Origin: UBA1413 sp037447215
GTDB taxonomy: Bacteria; Bacteroidota; Bacteroidia; Bacteroidales; Prolixibacteraceae
Assembly: GCA_037447215.1 (NCBI GenBank)
Contig: JBBIHB010000008.1
Coordinates: forward strand, 40,411 to 104,410
DNA length: 64,000 bases
Direction: 5' to 3'
Below the pieces are notes generated by a model. The model made no database searches, was not told where the DNA came from, and worked only from the letters and a program-made list of their open reading frames with translations. A program made the position numbers and the translations under genes. How positions within the stretch are numbered: the first letter of the stretch is position 1; each line of letters begins with the position of its first letter. Shown here piece after piece: positions 33,895 through 43,249 of this stretch.

Positions 33895-36183
33895 TTACAC
33901 CGGATCTACATCAATCTGGATGATCAAAGCACTGTTGCCCGGAAGTTTCCTGATTGTTTCAGTATTGTGCAGTATATTTTCCTTTATTTCCTGAAGGTTT
34001 TGCGAACGGGGAATTTTTAACCAGAACTCCTTGATGTGGAATTGCTGTACCCGGCCAACTAGCGGATATTCAGGGCCGAGTACCCTGTAACTCTTATTCG
34101 CTCTCAGCAGCCTTCCAAGTTCCATGGAAGATGAATCGAGCTGGGCAGGGTATTTATGTTTGACCGTTATTTTGATCATTCTCGACCAGGGTGGATAAAA
34201 GAATGCTTTTCTTTCGAAGATATGGTGGTTAAAAAAACCTTCATAGTCATCTTTTTTCAGGTGTTCAATAACCGGATGAAGCGGTTGCGATGTTTGAATT
34301 ATCACTTTTCCTTCAACCTCTTTTCTCCCCGACCTGCCACTAACCTGATGTATGAGCTGGAAAGCCCTTTCGTGTGCCCTGAATTCAGGAAAGTTGAGGA
34401 GGTTGTCGGCATTCAATACCCCCACCAGCCCAACGTGTTCAATATCCAATCCCTTTGTAACCATTTGTGTACCGATAAGGATATCAATTTTCCGGGTTTC
34501 CATTTGATGTATAATCCGTTCAAAAGCTTTTTTTGATTGGGTGGAATCGAAGTCCATGCGGGTCAACCGGGCCGATGGAAACAATTTGTATAGTTCATCT
34601 TCAACTTTTTCAGTTCCCATTCCTCGAGTTTTCAGGCTGGCCGATCCGCAGCGGATACATTGCAGCGGTTCGGCAATATGATGGCCACAGTAATGGCACG
34701 ATAACCTCCTGTGTTTTTTGTGTAAGGTCATACTCACATCGCAGTTTACACACCAGGGAATCCATCCACAATCCATACATTCGATGTAAGGTGAATAGCC
34801 CCTCCGGTTTTGGAATAATATGACCTGATGCCCCGATTCCAATGTTTCGCCAATGCTTTTATGAAGCTCTGGTGTGAGCATCGATTTCATTTGCTTCCGC
34901 TTAAATGCATACTGGATGTCTGCAACAACAACCTGTGGCATTTTTGCAACACCATGCCTTTTTGCAAGTTTTACCATTCCGTATTTCCCGTTCAGGGCAT
35001 TGTGGTAGGTTTCAAACGAAGGTGTAGCTGAACCGAGCAATACCTTTGCGTTGTGTTGTTGTCCAAGTACAACAGCAGTGTCACGGGCATGGTACCGGGG
35101 GGCAGGGTCGTGCTGTTTATATGAGTTCTCATGTTCTTCGTCAACCACAATGAGCCCTAAACTGCTGAAAGGCAGGAATATGGCTGATCGTGCCCCCAGG
35201 ATCACCTGGTAGCCTTTATTCTGACCTGGTTCGAATTGGAGGACCTTGTTCCAAATTTCTACCCGTTCGGCATCATTCATTTTTGAATGATATACACCTA
35301 CTTTGTTCCCGAAAACCTTTTTCAGGCGGGCAACAATCTGAGAGGTCAGTGCAATTTCAGGTACAAGGTAAAGCACCTGCCGCCCGGCTCTGCAGACTTC
35401 TTCCATCAAGTGAATATATATTTCGGTTTTTCCACTGGCGGTTACACCATGGATCAGCACAGTTGCCCATTTCTCAAACGCTGACCTGATTTGTGACAAA
35501 GCCAGTTCCTGCCATTCGTTCAGAAGGTTCATGCCTGTTTGGATGCTGTTGTGCGTTTCGAGCCTTGAAACAACCTCTGTTCGGGCAATCAGGTATTTTT
35601 TCTTTATTAACTGGTTCAGCACCCCTTCATTCGATCCGGTGGTCTTCAGGAATGCCTTACGCTCAAGTTGGGGGATTTTGTCCTCAAAGAATAAATTGGT
35701 TATATGTGCGAATTGTATAAGAAGGTCCCTTTGTTTTGGCGCTTTTGATATTTCTGCCAATACCTGTTCCCATTTTTCAGGTTGAGCAATTTCAGGGTTA
35801 ATACAAACGATGGTTTGTGTTTTTGCATGATATTTTTCCTCCATGATGCCATCTCTGCCTTCGAGCTTCATTGCCGAAGGCAATGCAGCATTCATCACTT
35901 CTCCAATCGAACACATGTAATAATCTAGTATCCAGTTCCAAAGATCAAGGTTGACCTGTTTGATAACCGGTTCATCGTCGAGCAGTGCATCAATGGGTTT
36001 TATTACGAAATCTGAAGTATGGGATGAAGTGATTGCTGTAATCAATGCCGAGTAATTCTTTTTTTTTCCGAATTGCACAACAACCCTCATACCTGGTTTT
36101 ACCTTATCTTGCAAAGGTTCCGGAATTTGATAGGTAAACCGCTCATGGAGAGGTAATGGCAATATAACTTCGGCAAATAACAT
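33895..36183 (-). CDS. priA: Primosomal protein N' (PriA helicase)
   Basis: 762 residues from ATG 36183 (MLFAEVILPLPLHERFTYQI), the family N-terminus; the longer frame adds 44 unrelated residues. Seen: the Walker A motif GVTASGKTEIYIHL, DEEH box VVDEEHENSYKQ, eight zinc-binding cysteines (CMDCGWIPWCVNC, then CHYCGH and CIRCG), and the helicase motifs GTQMVTKGLD and QVSGRSGR. It reloads the replisome at stalled forks. It shares the strand with ispH, 62 bases upstream. Confidence 0.96.
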   Translation of the reverse strand: MLFAEVILPLPLHERFTYQIPEPLQDKVKPGMRVVVQFGKKKNYSALITAITSSHTSDFVIKPIDALLDDEPVIKQVNLDLWNWILDYYMCSIGEVMNAALPSAMKLEGRDGIMEEKYHAKTQTIVCINPEIAQPEKWEQVLAEISKAPKQRDLLIQFAHITNLFFEDKIPQLERKAFLKTTGSNEGVLNQLIKKKYLIARTEVVSRLETHNSIQTGMNLLNEWQELALSQIRSAFEKWATVLIHGVTASGKTEIYIHLMEEVCRAGRQVLYLVPEIALTSQIVARLKKVFGNKVGVYHSKMNDAERVEIWNKVLQFEPGQNKGYQVILGARSAIFLPFSSLGLIVVDEEHENSYKQHDPAPRYHARDTAVVLGQQHNAKVLLGSATPSFETYHNALNGKYGMVKLAKRHGVAKMPQVVVADIQYAFKRKQMKSMLTPELHKSIGETLESGHQVILFQNRRGYSPYIECMDCGWIPWCVNCDVSMTLHKKHRRLSCHYCGHHIAEPLQCIRCGSASLKTRGMGTEKVEDELYKLFPSARLTRMDFDSTQSKKAFERIIHQMETRKIDILIGTQMVTKGLDIEHVGLVGVLNADNLLNFPEFRAHERAFQLIHQVSGRSGRKEVEGKVIIQTSQPLHPVIEHLKKDDYEGFFNHHIFERKAFFYPPWSRMIKITVKHKYPAQLDSSSMELGRLLRANKSYRVLGPEYPLVGRVQQFHIKEFWLKIPRSQNLQEIKENILHNTETIRKLPGNSALIIQIDVDPV

Positions 36184-36245
36184 GGGTCGATTAAAAAAAT
36201 TACTGAAGAGGTAAAGGTAACATAAATGATAAAAAGAATTGCAGA

Positions 36246-37106
36246 TTAAACCATGCTGGAAACAAAATCTGCCACCTCTTCCATCAACCATTGCGGAGTT
36301 GAAGTTGCACCGCATATACCAACTGAACTTACCCCTTTAAACCAGGTGGGGTCGATTTCGGAGGTGTTTGAAATGGAATAACTCTGTGGATTAGCCTTGC
36401 GGCACACATCGAAAAGTAGCGCTCCGTTTGAGCTTTTCTTGCCGGTAACAAACAGTATCACTTCAAATGATGCGGCAAACTGCATGATGTGGGGCACACG
36501 GTTTGATACATGCCTGCAGATGGTATCCTTTATTTCGACCGGAACATTTTCGCCCGCCCGTTCAATTATGGCATCGGCTAATTCACTAAAACCTTCCAAT
36601 GGTTTGGTTGTTTGCGAATAAAGGGCTATTGGTTTATCGAAATCAACTTTGTCAAGGTCGGCGGTGCTTTCTACAATTATGGCTCTATATCCGGTTTGTC
36701 CGTTAAGTCCTTCCACTTCAGCATGGCCTGGCTTTCCATAAATTAAAAGCTGTCCGTCGTTGTCATTTAACTGATCAAACGATTTTCTGATTTTTTTCTG
36801 AATGGATGAAACCACCGGGCACGTTGCATCGATCAGCCTGATTTTGTTGGCTTCGGCATAAGCATATGTTTCCGGTGGTTCGCCATGTGCCCTTATCAGT
36901 ACCCGGCAATTTTTCATAGTGAAAAACTCTTTGCGGGTAATGGTTTTCATCCCTTTACCGGCTAGACGCTGAACTTCTTCCTGATTGTGGACTATGTAAC
37001 CAAGACAGTATAGCGTACCTTCTGATTCGAGTTCATTTTCGGCTTTTTTGATGGCATTCAATACCCCGAAACAGAACCCCGATTTTTTGTCGATCTCCAC
37101 TTTCAT
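36246..37106 (-). CDS. ispH: 4-hydroxy-3-methylbut-2-enyl diphosphate reductase
   Basis: 286 residues from ATG 37106 (MKVEIDKKSGFCFGV). It is a 4Fe-4S enzyme, last step of the non-mevalonate isoprenoid route, which supplies precursors for menaquinone tails and undecaprenol. The three iron-sulfur cysteines are in GFCFGV, DATCPVV and SVGICGATSTPQWL. The start overlaps the cmk stop as ATGA, so translation is probably coupled. Confidence 0.96.
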   Translation of the reverse strand: MKVEIDKKSGFCFGVLNAIKKAENELESEGTLYCLGYIVHNQEEVQRLAGKGMKTITRKEFFTMKNCRVLIRAHGEPPETYAYAEANKIRLIDATCPVVSSIQKKIRKSFDQLNDNDGQLLIYGKPGHAEVEGLNGQTGYRAIIVESTADLDKVDFDKPIALYSQTTKPLEGFSELADAIIERAGENVPVEIKDTICRHVSNRVPHIMQFAASFEVILFVTGKKSSNGALLFDVCRKANPQSYSISNTSEIDPTWFKGVSSVGICGATSTPQWLMEEVADFVSSMV

Positions 37107-37801
37107 GATGAAAGAATTTTTTCCCTTGCTTTGGTTTCTGCCCATTTCAATTGTTCATCCGGAGTAAGGTAACTGTTGTCGAGTATAATGGCATCATCGG
37201 CTTTTCTCAGGGGGCTTTCTTCCCTGTTCTGGTCAATAAAATCACGTTCTTCAATATTTTTCCTGATCTCATCCATTGATACAGTAAGGCCTTTCTCTTT
37301 GAGTTCTATAAAACGTCGCAAAGTCCTGATTTCAGGTTGAGCTGTCATAAATATCTTCAGTTCGGCACCGGGAAAAACTACAGTACCAATGTCGCGACCG
37401 TCCATAACAATTCCCTTATCCTTCCCCATCTGTTGCTGAAGTTTCACCATAGCTTTGCGTACCTCTTTAATTGTACTCACCGGGCTCACATTCTCCGAAA
37501 CCTGGAGTTGCCTGATCTCTTCCTCGATGTTTTCTCCATACAGAAATGTAGTATTTTGTTCTGTGTCAGGGTTAAACCGGAAAGAGATATTTATCTGGTC
37601 AATGGCATTGATTATTGCCCCGTTATCGGGTACTCCATTCCTGATCCATTTTTTGCGCAGGGCAAAAAGGGTGACTGCCCTGTACATAGCACCGCTGTCG
37701 ATATAGATATATCTTAGTTTCCGTGCAAGCGATTTGGCCAAAGTGCTTTTACCGCACGATGAGAAACCATCAATGGCTATAACAATTTTTTTTTCAGGCA
37801 T
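37103..37801 (-). CDS. cmk: Cytidylate kinase
   Basis: 232 residues from ATG 37801 (MPEKKIVIAIDGFSSCGKST); the longer frame would overlap porQ. P-loop DGFSSCGKST, the CMP-binding SGAMYRAVTLFAL and the DGRDIGTVVFP motif are intact. It phosphorylates CMP and dCMP. It sits between porQ and ispH, a usual Bacteroidales arrangement, with a 4-base overlap into ispH. Confidence 0.95.
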   Translation of the reverse strand: MPEKKIVIAIDGFSSCGKSTLAKSLARKLRYIYIDSGAMYRAVTLFALRKKWIRNGVPDNGAIINAIDQINISFRFNPDTEQNTTFLYGENIEEEIRQLQVSENVSPVSTIKEVRKAMVKLQQQMGKDKGIVMDGRDIGTVVFPGAELKIFMTAQPEIRTLRRFIELKEKGLTVSMDEIRKNIEERDFIDQNREESPLRKADDAIILDNSYLTPDEQLKWAETKAREKILSS

Positions 37802-37811
37802 TTTTGATCTT

Positions 37812-38840
37812 TTAGTATATTTGGTTCCCAATATTGAATGCCAGGGAAAAGTGGTTCGACGAGCCGGCAATATGATAGCGGGTGGTGGCATAATCGAGTC
37901 TGAACCTTTTGATTTTTACCCCGAAACCCAGAGAGAAGCCCACGGTCGATAATCGTTCTTCCACTTTAAGTTCCTGCCTGAGATGGTAATTGTATCCGGT
38001 GCGAATGGAAAAAGCAGGCGATGGCATGATTTCCATGCCAACAATCAGATGTCGCATGATTTGTTTGGCTATAGGTTCTGCAGGTTCGATGAATAATTCC
38101 TCGCCTGTAAGCGGTTCTTCTTCCGGTTTAGCCAAAGGCCAGTTGTTCAGGTTGTGAGCTGTTAAAGAAATAACAAGTGGTGCATAGGCCAGTTTCTGCG
38201 AAATGCCGGCCAGCAGGTCAAAGGGTAGTGATTCCCTTTCCCCCGAATCGTAGTAAGTAGTAAATTGTGTCCCAAAATTCCGGGCTACCATCCCAAATGT
38301 TGTGAGCCGGTTTTCAGATAACCATGATATACCTGCATCGAAAGCTATTCCCGATGATTGGTATTTTTCAAACACCGATAAAACCGGTTTTATATTGACG
38401 CCATACCTCCACCGCTTGTATTCGTTCGACCACATCAGGTTCAGGGCGTATTCGGCAGCCTTGAAAAAATTTCCTGTAATTTTACCCTCTTCGGTGGTTT
38501 CAGTGAAATTTCCATAATTGATATAATGCATGCCTGCTGCCAGAGTCCCAAATTTCAGCGGAATTGCATAGGATGCATATCCGTAATTTACATCGGAAAG
38601 GTAATTGACATAGTTTACCAAAACCTGCCGCGACATTGTTCCCCTGAGCAATGAAGGGTTGTGAAACGGAAGGTTCAGGTCGGCCGAATCGTTGATGGCA
38701 ACATGGTTGCCGCCTAATGAAGCAACCCTTGCTGAATTGGTAAGGGTAAGGAACCGGTAGGTATTTTCACCCCCGATCTGTGCCGCAGCATGTATTGTAA
38801 TAACAAGAAAAAGAATGAAAATTATGGTTGCTTGCCGCAT
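37812..38840 (-). CDS. porQ: Type IX secretion system protein PorQ
   Basis: 342 residues from ATG 38840 (signal MRQATIIFILFLVITIHAAA); the upstream in-frame ATG at 38867 lies inside a -7 element. The mature start QIGGENTYRFLTLTNSARVASLGG is the PorQ/PorV-like motif, and the body is an outer-membrane barrel of the FadL-like type. PorQ takes part in the type IX machinery that secretes proteins with C-terminal sorting signals, a system unique to Bacteroidota. The downstream cmk starts 10 bases after its stop. Confidence 0.93.
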   Translation of the reverse strand: MRQATIIFILFLVITIHAAAQIGGENTYRFLTLTNSARVASLGGNHVAINDSADLNLPFHNPSLLRGTMSRQVLVNYVNYLSDVNYGYASYAIPLKFGTLAAGMHYINYGNFTETTEEGKITGNFFKAAEYALNLMWSNEYKRWRYGVNIKPVLSVFEKYQSSGIAFDAGISWLSENRLTTFGMVARNFGTQFTTYYDSGERESLPFDLLAGISQKLAYAPLVISLTAHNLNNWPLAKPEEEPLTGEELFIEPAEPIAKQIMRHLIVGMEIMPSPAFSIRTGYNYHLRQELKVEERLSTVGFSLGFGVKIKRFRLDYATTRYHIAGSSNHFSLAFNIGNQIY

Positions 38841-38854
38841 TTCAGAATATTTTT

Positions 38855-39376
38855 TCAATAACGGCAAAGATATCCAAATATTACTTTTTTCAGTTCATCA
38901 ACAATTTCGAATGCGACCGGGCAGGTTTCACAATTTTTATGGGTGAGGTCTAAAATCTGAATAAAGCGGTTGCGGTTGGTATGTGGGTATTCCAGGCAGG
39001 CTTTTGGCCGGCTTGCATAAACCTTGCAGGCATTGTCGGGCATCAGAAAGGGACAGGGGTGGCCTTCAAAAACCAGATCGTTGTCTTGGTCGGCAACAAT
39101 AAATTTCGAATAGAAATCCGAAGGTTTCATTTTCAGGTACCTGGACATTCTTTCGATATCCTGATTTGACAGTCGTGGCCCAAGTGTTTTACAGCAGTTG
39201 GCACATTCGAGGCAATTGAAAACTGAAAAAGCATCATTATGTAATTGATGGACAATCTTATCGAGGTTTTCAGGTTTCTTTTTTTTAAGCTGCTTCAAAA
39301 AAAGGGAAGTTTCCTTTTTGTTTTGAGATATAAGTTTTTTAAGTTCTTCTGGAGATTTATATTCAATTTTTCTCAT
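38855..39376 (-). CDS. YkgJ-like cysteine-cluster protein
   Basis: 173 residues from ATG 39376 (MRKIEYKSPEELKKL); an earlier start adds a region overlapping the EamA gene. The YkgJ core reads FNCLECANCCKTLGPRLS, then HPCPFLMPDNACKVYASRPKACLEYP and NCETCPVA, giving eight or more cysteines likely binding zinc or an iron-sulfur cluster. Function unknown. A -7 box for the next gene (porQ) lies near its end. Confidence 0.85.
   Translation of the reverse strand: MRKIEYKSPEELKKLISQNKKETSLFLKQLKKKKPENLDKIVHQLHNDAFSVFNCLECANCCKTLGPRLSNQDIERMSRYLKMKPSDFYSKFIVADQDNDLVFEGHPCPFLMPDNACKVYASRPKACLEYPHTNRNRFIQILDLTHKNCETCPVAFEIVDELKKVIFGYLCRY
38865..38872 (-). promoter_or_regulatory. -7 element for porQ
   Basis: TATCTTTG on the minus strand, 24 bases before the chosen porQ ATG. 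It overlaps the in-frame upstream ATG at 38867, so that codon is unlikely to start translation. Confidence 0.45.
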
Positions 39377-39383
39377 GGTACAA

Positions 39384-40283
39384 TCAATACATAACAGGTC
39401 TCCTTCTTCGGATCTGGGCCAGGAACAAACCTCCAATCACAACCATAATCCCTGTAAATTTCTGAAAAGTGAGCTGGTCACCTAATATAAACCAGGCAAA
39501 TATGGCCACAAATACCGGTATTAGGTTTACAAACATATTTGAGCGGTTGATTCCTATAGTCCTGACACTGTATGTAAACAGAATAAAAGCAAAAGTTGAA
39601 GCAAAAACCGACAACAGGATAATTGCCCTGAATGCCTGCCAATGAAATGGAATTTGCATTAAACTCCCTGCTTCAAAGAAGCTCCAGAATGGAAGGAACA
39701 TAAAAATCCCGATAAAATTCTGGTAAGTGATTATGGTGAATGTATTATACCTGAAGGCCAGTTTTCGAAGAACCAATGAATATCCTATAGCGGCAAAAAC
39801 TGCCATAAATTCGAGTAATACACCTTTGGGTGAAGCTGAAAAACTGAGGTCGTGGTTCAATATTACCAGGCAAACCCCAATGAAGGAAAGAATAAGTCCG
39901 GCTGTGTTCATCAAACTCAACCGCTCTTTATAAAAATACCATGCAGCAATTGGTGCAAAAAGCGGTATGGTTGCTACAATTACAGCTGCAACGGTTGATG
40001 ATACATACAGGAGTCCGTAACTTTCGCCCATGAAATATAAAAATGGTTCAAACAAGGCCAGCAGAAAAAATATTGGATAATCTTTTTTTTGCAGTTTCTG
40101 AAGTTTATTCACAAAAAGCGAAAAGGTAAACAACAATGAAACCGAAATGATCAGCCTTAAAAATATTACGGTAAGCGGGCCATAAGCCAGATAAGCAATT
40201 TTCACCCATACAAATGAAAAACTCCAGAATATCATCGACAGCATGGCTGCTGCCATTGGTTTTATTTCCCTGTTTTCGTTCAT
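39384..40283 (-). CDS. EamA/DMT-family transporter
   Basis: 299 residues, ten predicted helices in two EamA halves (for example AAAMLSMIFWSFSFVWVKIAY and LLEFMAVFAAIGYSLVLRKL). These are drug/metabolite-type exporters, usually of amino acids or amines; the substrate cannot be read. A -7 box (TATTTTTG, minus strand, 40303-40310) lies 19 bases upstream. The gene is divergent from the sugar-isomerase-like lipoprotein. Confidence 0.88.
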   Translation of the reverse strand: MNENREIKPMAAAMLSMIFWSFSFVWVKIAYLAYGPLTVIFLRLIISVSLLFTFSLFVNKLQKLQKKDYPIFFLLALFEPFLYFMGESYGLLYVSSTVAAVIVATIPLFAPIAAWYFYKERLSLMNTAGLILSFIGVCLVILNHDLSFSASPKGVLLEFMAVFAAIGYSLVLRKLAFRYNTFTIITYQNFIGIFMFLPFWSFFEAGSLMQIPFHWQAFRAIILLSVFASTFAFILFTYSVRTIGINRSNMFVNLIPVFVAIFAWFILGDQLTFQKFTGIMVVIGGLFLAQIRRRRPVMY

Positions 40284-40302
40284 TCATTAAACCTTGAAGC
40301 GA

Positions 40303-40310
40303 CAAAAATA
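40303..40310 (-). promoter_or_regulatory. -7 element for the EamA gene
   Basis: TATTTTTG on the minus strand matches TAnnTTTG, 19 bases upstream of the ATG. It is back to back with the plus-strand promoter at 40370-40401. Confidence 0.45.
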
Positions 40311-40369
40311 GGAATTTCACCGGGTATTGGGTTAAACATCTGTTATATCAGAAAAAACAGCGTAAATAA

Positions 40370-40401
40370 TTGGACAAACATGAAACAATTTGGTAATTTT
40401 G
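40370..40401 (+). promoter_or_regulatory. Promoter of the sugar-isomerase-like lipoprotein gene
   Basis: TTG (40370-40372), 21 bases, then TAATTTTG (40394-40401), the Bacteroidota pattern. A transcript starting about seven bases later would lack the ATG at 40380, so the ATG at 40455 is the start. Confidence 0.65.
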
Positions 40402-40454
40402 CCCCGGTTTTGAAGGCGTTTACCTTCGTACATCACAATATAAATATTATCGTT

Positions 40455-41324
40455 ATGAAAAGAAAAGTATTTTCGGGAAAAGCAATTGTTGTAATTGTGT
40501 TTTTTATTGCAATGATAATGATGTCCTGTGAGAAACCATCGGAGCCTAAGAACATCGGGCTGCAGTTATACTCGCTGCGTGAAGCCATCCGTAATGATGT
40601 TCAGGGTACGGTTGCAAAAGTGGGTGAAATGGGCTATTCATTTGTTGAAGCTGCAGGATACCGTGATGGCCTTTTTTATGGAATGGAGCCCGAAGAGTTT
40701 AAAAATCATTGCGAATCAAATGGTTTGTTATTCTTAGGCTCGCATACAGGCAGGGATTTACCCGAAGAAGGACAATGGGACGAAACTATGGAGTGGTGGG
40801 ACAAGTGTATTGATGCCCATGTGGCAGCCGGCGTGAAGTGGATTGTTCAGCCGTGGATGGGACGTGTTGGGTACGAAACTCTCGAAGGACTTAAAAAATA
40901 CTGTGACTACTGGAATGTGGTAGGTGAAAAATGCAATCAGAAAGGAATCCGGTTTGGTTACCATAATCACGATAAAGAGTTCACCGAACTCGAGGGGCAG
41001 ATTATCTATGACTTTATGCTCGAAAATATGGATCCGGATAAAGTCATGTTCCAGCTCGACCTATATTGGTGTGTGGTTGGAGGTAAGAATCCGGTGGATT
41101 ATTTAACTAAATATCCAGGGAGGTTTGAAGTTTGGCATATTAAGGATAAAGCTGAAGTGGGAGCAAGCGGAACCATGGATTTTGCAGCTTATTTTGCTGC
41201 TGCAAAAATTTCGGGAATGAAGTATTGTGTTGTCGAACTAGAAGAGTACAATTTCGATCCATTTGAAAGTGTGAGGATAAGCCTCGATTATCTGAACAAT
41301 GCCGATTATGTGGTTATGCCCTGA
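40455..41324 (+). CDS. Sugar phosphate isomerase/epimerase-like lipoprotein
   Basis: 289 residues from ATG 40455. A lipoprotein signal peptide ends in MIMMSC near residue 25, so the protein is membrane-attached outside the cytoplasm. The rest is a TIM barrel of the AP-endonuclease-2 superfamily: GLQLYSLREAIRNDV, YHNHDKEF, MFQLDLYWCVVGGKN, FEVWHIKDKAEVG and YCVVELEEY give the usual metal-binding His, Glu and Asp. Related exported proteins occur with DUF1080 hydrolases (3-keto-sugar metabolism); one DUF1080 lipoprotein is at 55.4 kb. The substrate is not determined. Confidence 0.88.
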   Translation: MKRKVFSGKAIVVIVFFIAMIMMSCEKPSEPKNIGLQLYSLREAIRNDVQGTVAKVGEMGYSFVEAAGYRDGLFYGMEPEEFKNHCESNGLLFLGSHTGRDLPEEGQWDETMEWWDKCIDAHVAAGVKWIVQPWMGRVGYETLEGLKKYCDYWNVVGEKCNQKGIRFGYHNHDKEFTELEGQIIYDFMLENMDPDKVMFQLDLYWCVVGGKNPVDYLTKYPGRFEVWHIKDKAEVGASGTMDFAAYFAAAKISGMKYCVVELEEYNFDPFESVRISLDYLNNADYVVMP

Positions 41325-41333
41325 TTTAAGGCC

Positions 41334-41829
41334 CTAAAAATGAAATTTCAGTGTAAACGCAAAGTCCAAAAGTTGTATCCTTCCATAATTTTTACCACCG
41401 AAGTCAACATAAGGCTTCACTTCAGGTGCTAACGATAACGGGAAGATAAATAAGGATATTCGACCCCGGCTAGCAGATCGAAACCTGCCAAAGGAATGAA
41501 GCCAATTTTTTTATACGTGCATGCCCAACATAAAAGCTCCGGTACCAGCTTTCGCACCCGGCATGAGTGCCGATGCCTTAAAAAAAGTTGAGGCGGTTCG
41601 GGAAATCGAAAATTCCTTTCTCTTGCATTTCATACATTCCGTTTAACTGAAAGACTCTGTTGCGCGAGCTTATCAGGAATTTGAAGGGATTCTGTTCGAT
41701 CGGATTGAACCTGTACTAAAATCCGGAACTTATCCCTCCCCTTAACCCATGAGCATGCGACCGCTCTTTTGAAATCAGCGCTGTTGAGATAATTGACAAC
41801 AGCATTAAAATCAATATTTTTATGATCAC
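41334..41829 (-). pseudogene. Decayed small outer-membrane beta-barrel protein
   Basis: Read on the minus strand, a signal-peptide-like sequence (KILILMLLSIISTALIS, entered from a GTG at 41827-41829) is followed by GLRGGISSGF, a TAG at 41716-41718, then YRFNPIEQNPFKFLISSRN and MYEMQEKGIFDFPNRLNFF. Two later segments in other frames give MPGAKAGTGAFMLGMHV and, at the end, KPYVDFGGKNYGRI with a barrel-like terminal ...FTLKFHF stop at 41334. At least one nonsense change and two frame changes separate the parts. It lies just after a decayed DUF2807 gene on the same strand. Confidence 0.65.
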
Positions 41830-41871
41830 GGTTGGAAATTGGTTTCTGTGATTTAAAATGTATTAACCACT

Positions 41872-42479
41872 TCAATTCTCCCGGATAATTTTGCCTGAAC
41901 CGGAAAGTGATTCCGTTACGGCCGGGTTCCCCAGATGAAATACATTTCCACTGCCCGAAATCCTTGTTTAGAGTCTGCGGCTTGAATTCACAAACATATT
42001 GCCTGATCCTGAAATGACGGCTTTGCAATTTAAATTTGATAAAACGTAAGCAAATATTTTTCCCGAACCGGAAATAACTGCTTCGAAATGCCCCGGTGTG
42101 TAATAGCCCGTGGTAATTTCTCCCGAACTTTTGAACCGAACTACTACAAGATCAGGGGTAGCAACAAATATTTCCATAGGCCGTGTATAACGAAGGCTTT
42201 AAATCCCTTCAACACTGATGTTCAGCTTCCCGTTGCGTATATCGGTTTCAATTTAGGGGAGAAGGTTGCTCTCTGCATTTACAACACTTCATAAAAATCG
42301 CATTGTGATACATGAACAATAAAATTGCCGCTTGAGTTTACCTCTCTGAAAGGCCGTGCATACCATTTTTCACTTTCGATTATCCCGTTCCCTCTGATAA
42401 ATAGGTCGTCAAAACAACCTGTATTGGCAATTGCTAAGGCTATCACAGCAAACCAAATAAAGAAAAATCTGTTTTTCGA
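41872..42479 (-). pseudogene. Decayed DUF2807 (GIN-domain) lipoprotein
   Basis: The first frame encodes a lipoprotein-like start (FFFIWFAVIALAIANTGC) followed by RPFREVNSSGNFIVHVSQ, then breaks at VL-stop. The next frame continues VVNAESNLLP, a stop, IETDIRNGKLNISVEGI, a stop, and then SLRYTRPMEIFVATPDLVVV and the repeated FEAVISGSGKIFA/KAVISGSGNMF. A third frame gives TRISGSGNVFHLGNPAVTES and LSGSGKIIREN at TGA 41872-41874. Three frames and two nonsense codons are needed, so it is not expressed as a whole. DUF2807 proteins form beta-helix surface proteins in Bacteroidota. No ATG precedes the signal sequence. Confidence 0.82.
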
Positions 42480-42617
42480 GGCTTTAAATTAAAATTGTAA
42501 TCTGTTTTAGATGGTTTTCGGACAAAGAGGCGACATAATGATGGATTTGTTTCAAAACTTTAGCCATAATTGTAAAAAAATGTTAAATTGAGAATACAAT
42601 TTTTTTTATTCCAGGGA

Positions 42618-42647
42618 TTGATGATTTGGGGAAAGTGGTTATATTTG
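42618..42647 (+). promoter_or_regulatory. Promoter of tRNA-His
   Basis: TTG (42618-42620), 19 bases, TATATTTG (42640-42647): an exact Bacteroidota consensus. The tRNA begins 18 bases after the -7 box. Confidence 0.75.
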
Positions 42648-42664
42648 CAGCCGCAAACCGACAT

Positions 42665-42739
<75 letters not shown>

Positions 42740-42743
42740 CACG

Positions 42744-42771
42744 AAAAGCCCGGATTTTGTCCGGGTTTTTT
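42744..42771 (+). terminator. Intrinsic terminator after tRNA-His
   Basis: AAAAGCCCGGA (42744-42754) pairs with TCCGGGTTTTT around a 5-base loop, and a T run follows. Confidence 0.75.
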
Positions 42772-42792
42772 CATTTTGAGGATAATTTCCTT

Positions 42793-43191
42793 TCAGAGTT
42801 TCTTTTTTTCGATCAGATTGCCTTCATGGTCGAGTAAAAGATAATACCGGTCCAGATACAGGTCGCGGGCAATGACATCGTAAAATATTTTGCCATCACG
42901 GGTAATTTCGATCAGGTTCATTAATTCGCCCACATATTTTGCTTGTTTCACCACTTCAGGCGAAGCTTCACTTAAAACAAGGTTTTGTTTCTTTTCAATC
43001 AAAACTCCATCAGGGGCAAAAAGTGCAATATTTTCCCTTTCCTCAATATAAAATAACACTTCATAATTGTTATTCTCGCGGTGCCATTCAACATTCACCG
43101 GCTGTCCGAATATGCTTTCGAACGATTTTAATACGGCTTTTGTAGGTTTGGTTTTATTCGATTGAAAGATTTTTAAAATTATATTTTGCAT
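42793..43191 (-). CDS. Hypothetical protein, PepSY-like fold
   Basis: 132 residues without a clear signal peptide. It has repeating beta-strand patterns (VEWHRENNNYEVLFYIEERENIA, then IEITRDGKIFYDVIARDLYL), resembling the PepSY-like small proteins of Bacteroidota; the assignment is by pattern only. It lies 58 bases downstream of the sigma factor gene on the same strand and may be controlled by it or regulate it. Function unknown. Confidence 0.7.
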   Translation of the reverse strand: MQNIILKIFQSNKTKPTKAVLKSFESIFGQPVNVEWHRENNNYEVLFYIEERENIALFAPDGVLIEKKQNLVLSEASPEVVKQAKYVGELMNLIEITRDGKIFYDVIARDLYLDRYYLLLDHEGNLIEKKKL

Positions 43192-43249
43192 TTTATTACT
43201 GTTTTTTTAATGACGATTTTTTTTTCAGAAGTAACGTGTTTTGAAAGAA

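Noticed and set aside
36184..36315. Upstream extension of priA by 44 residues
   Set aside because: The extra residues do not match the family N-terminus and overlap the end of ispH.
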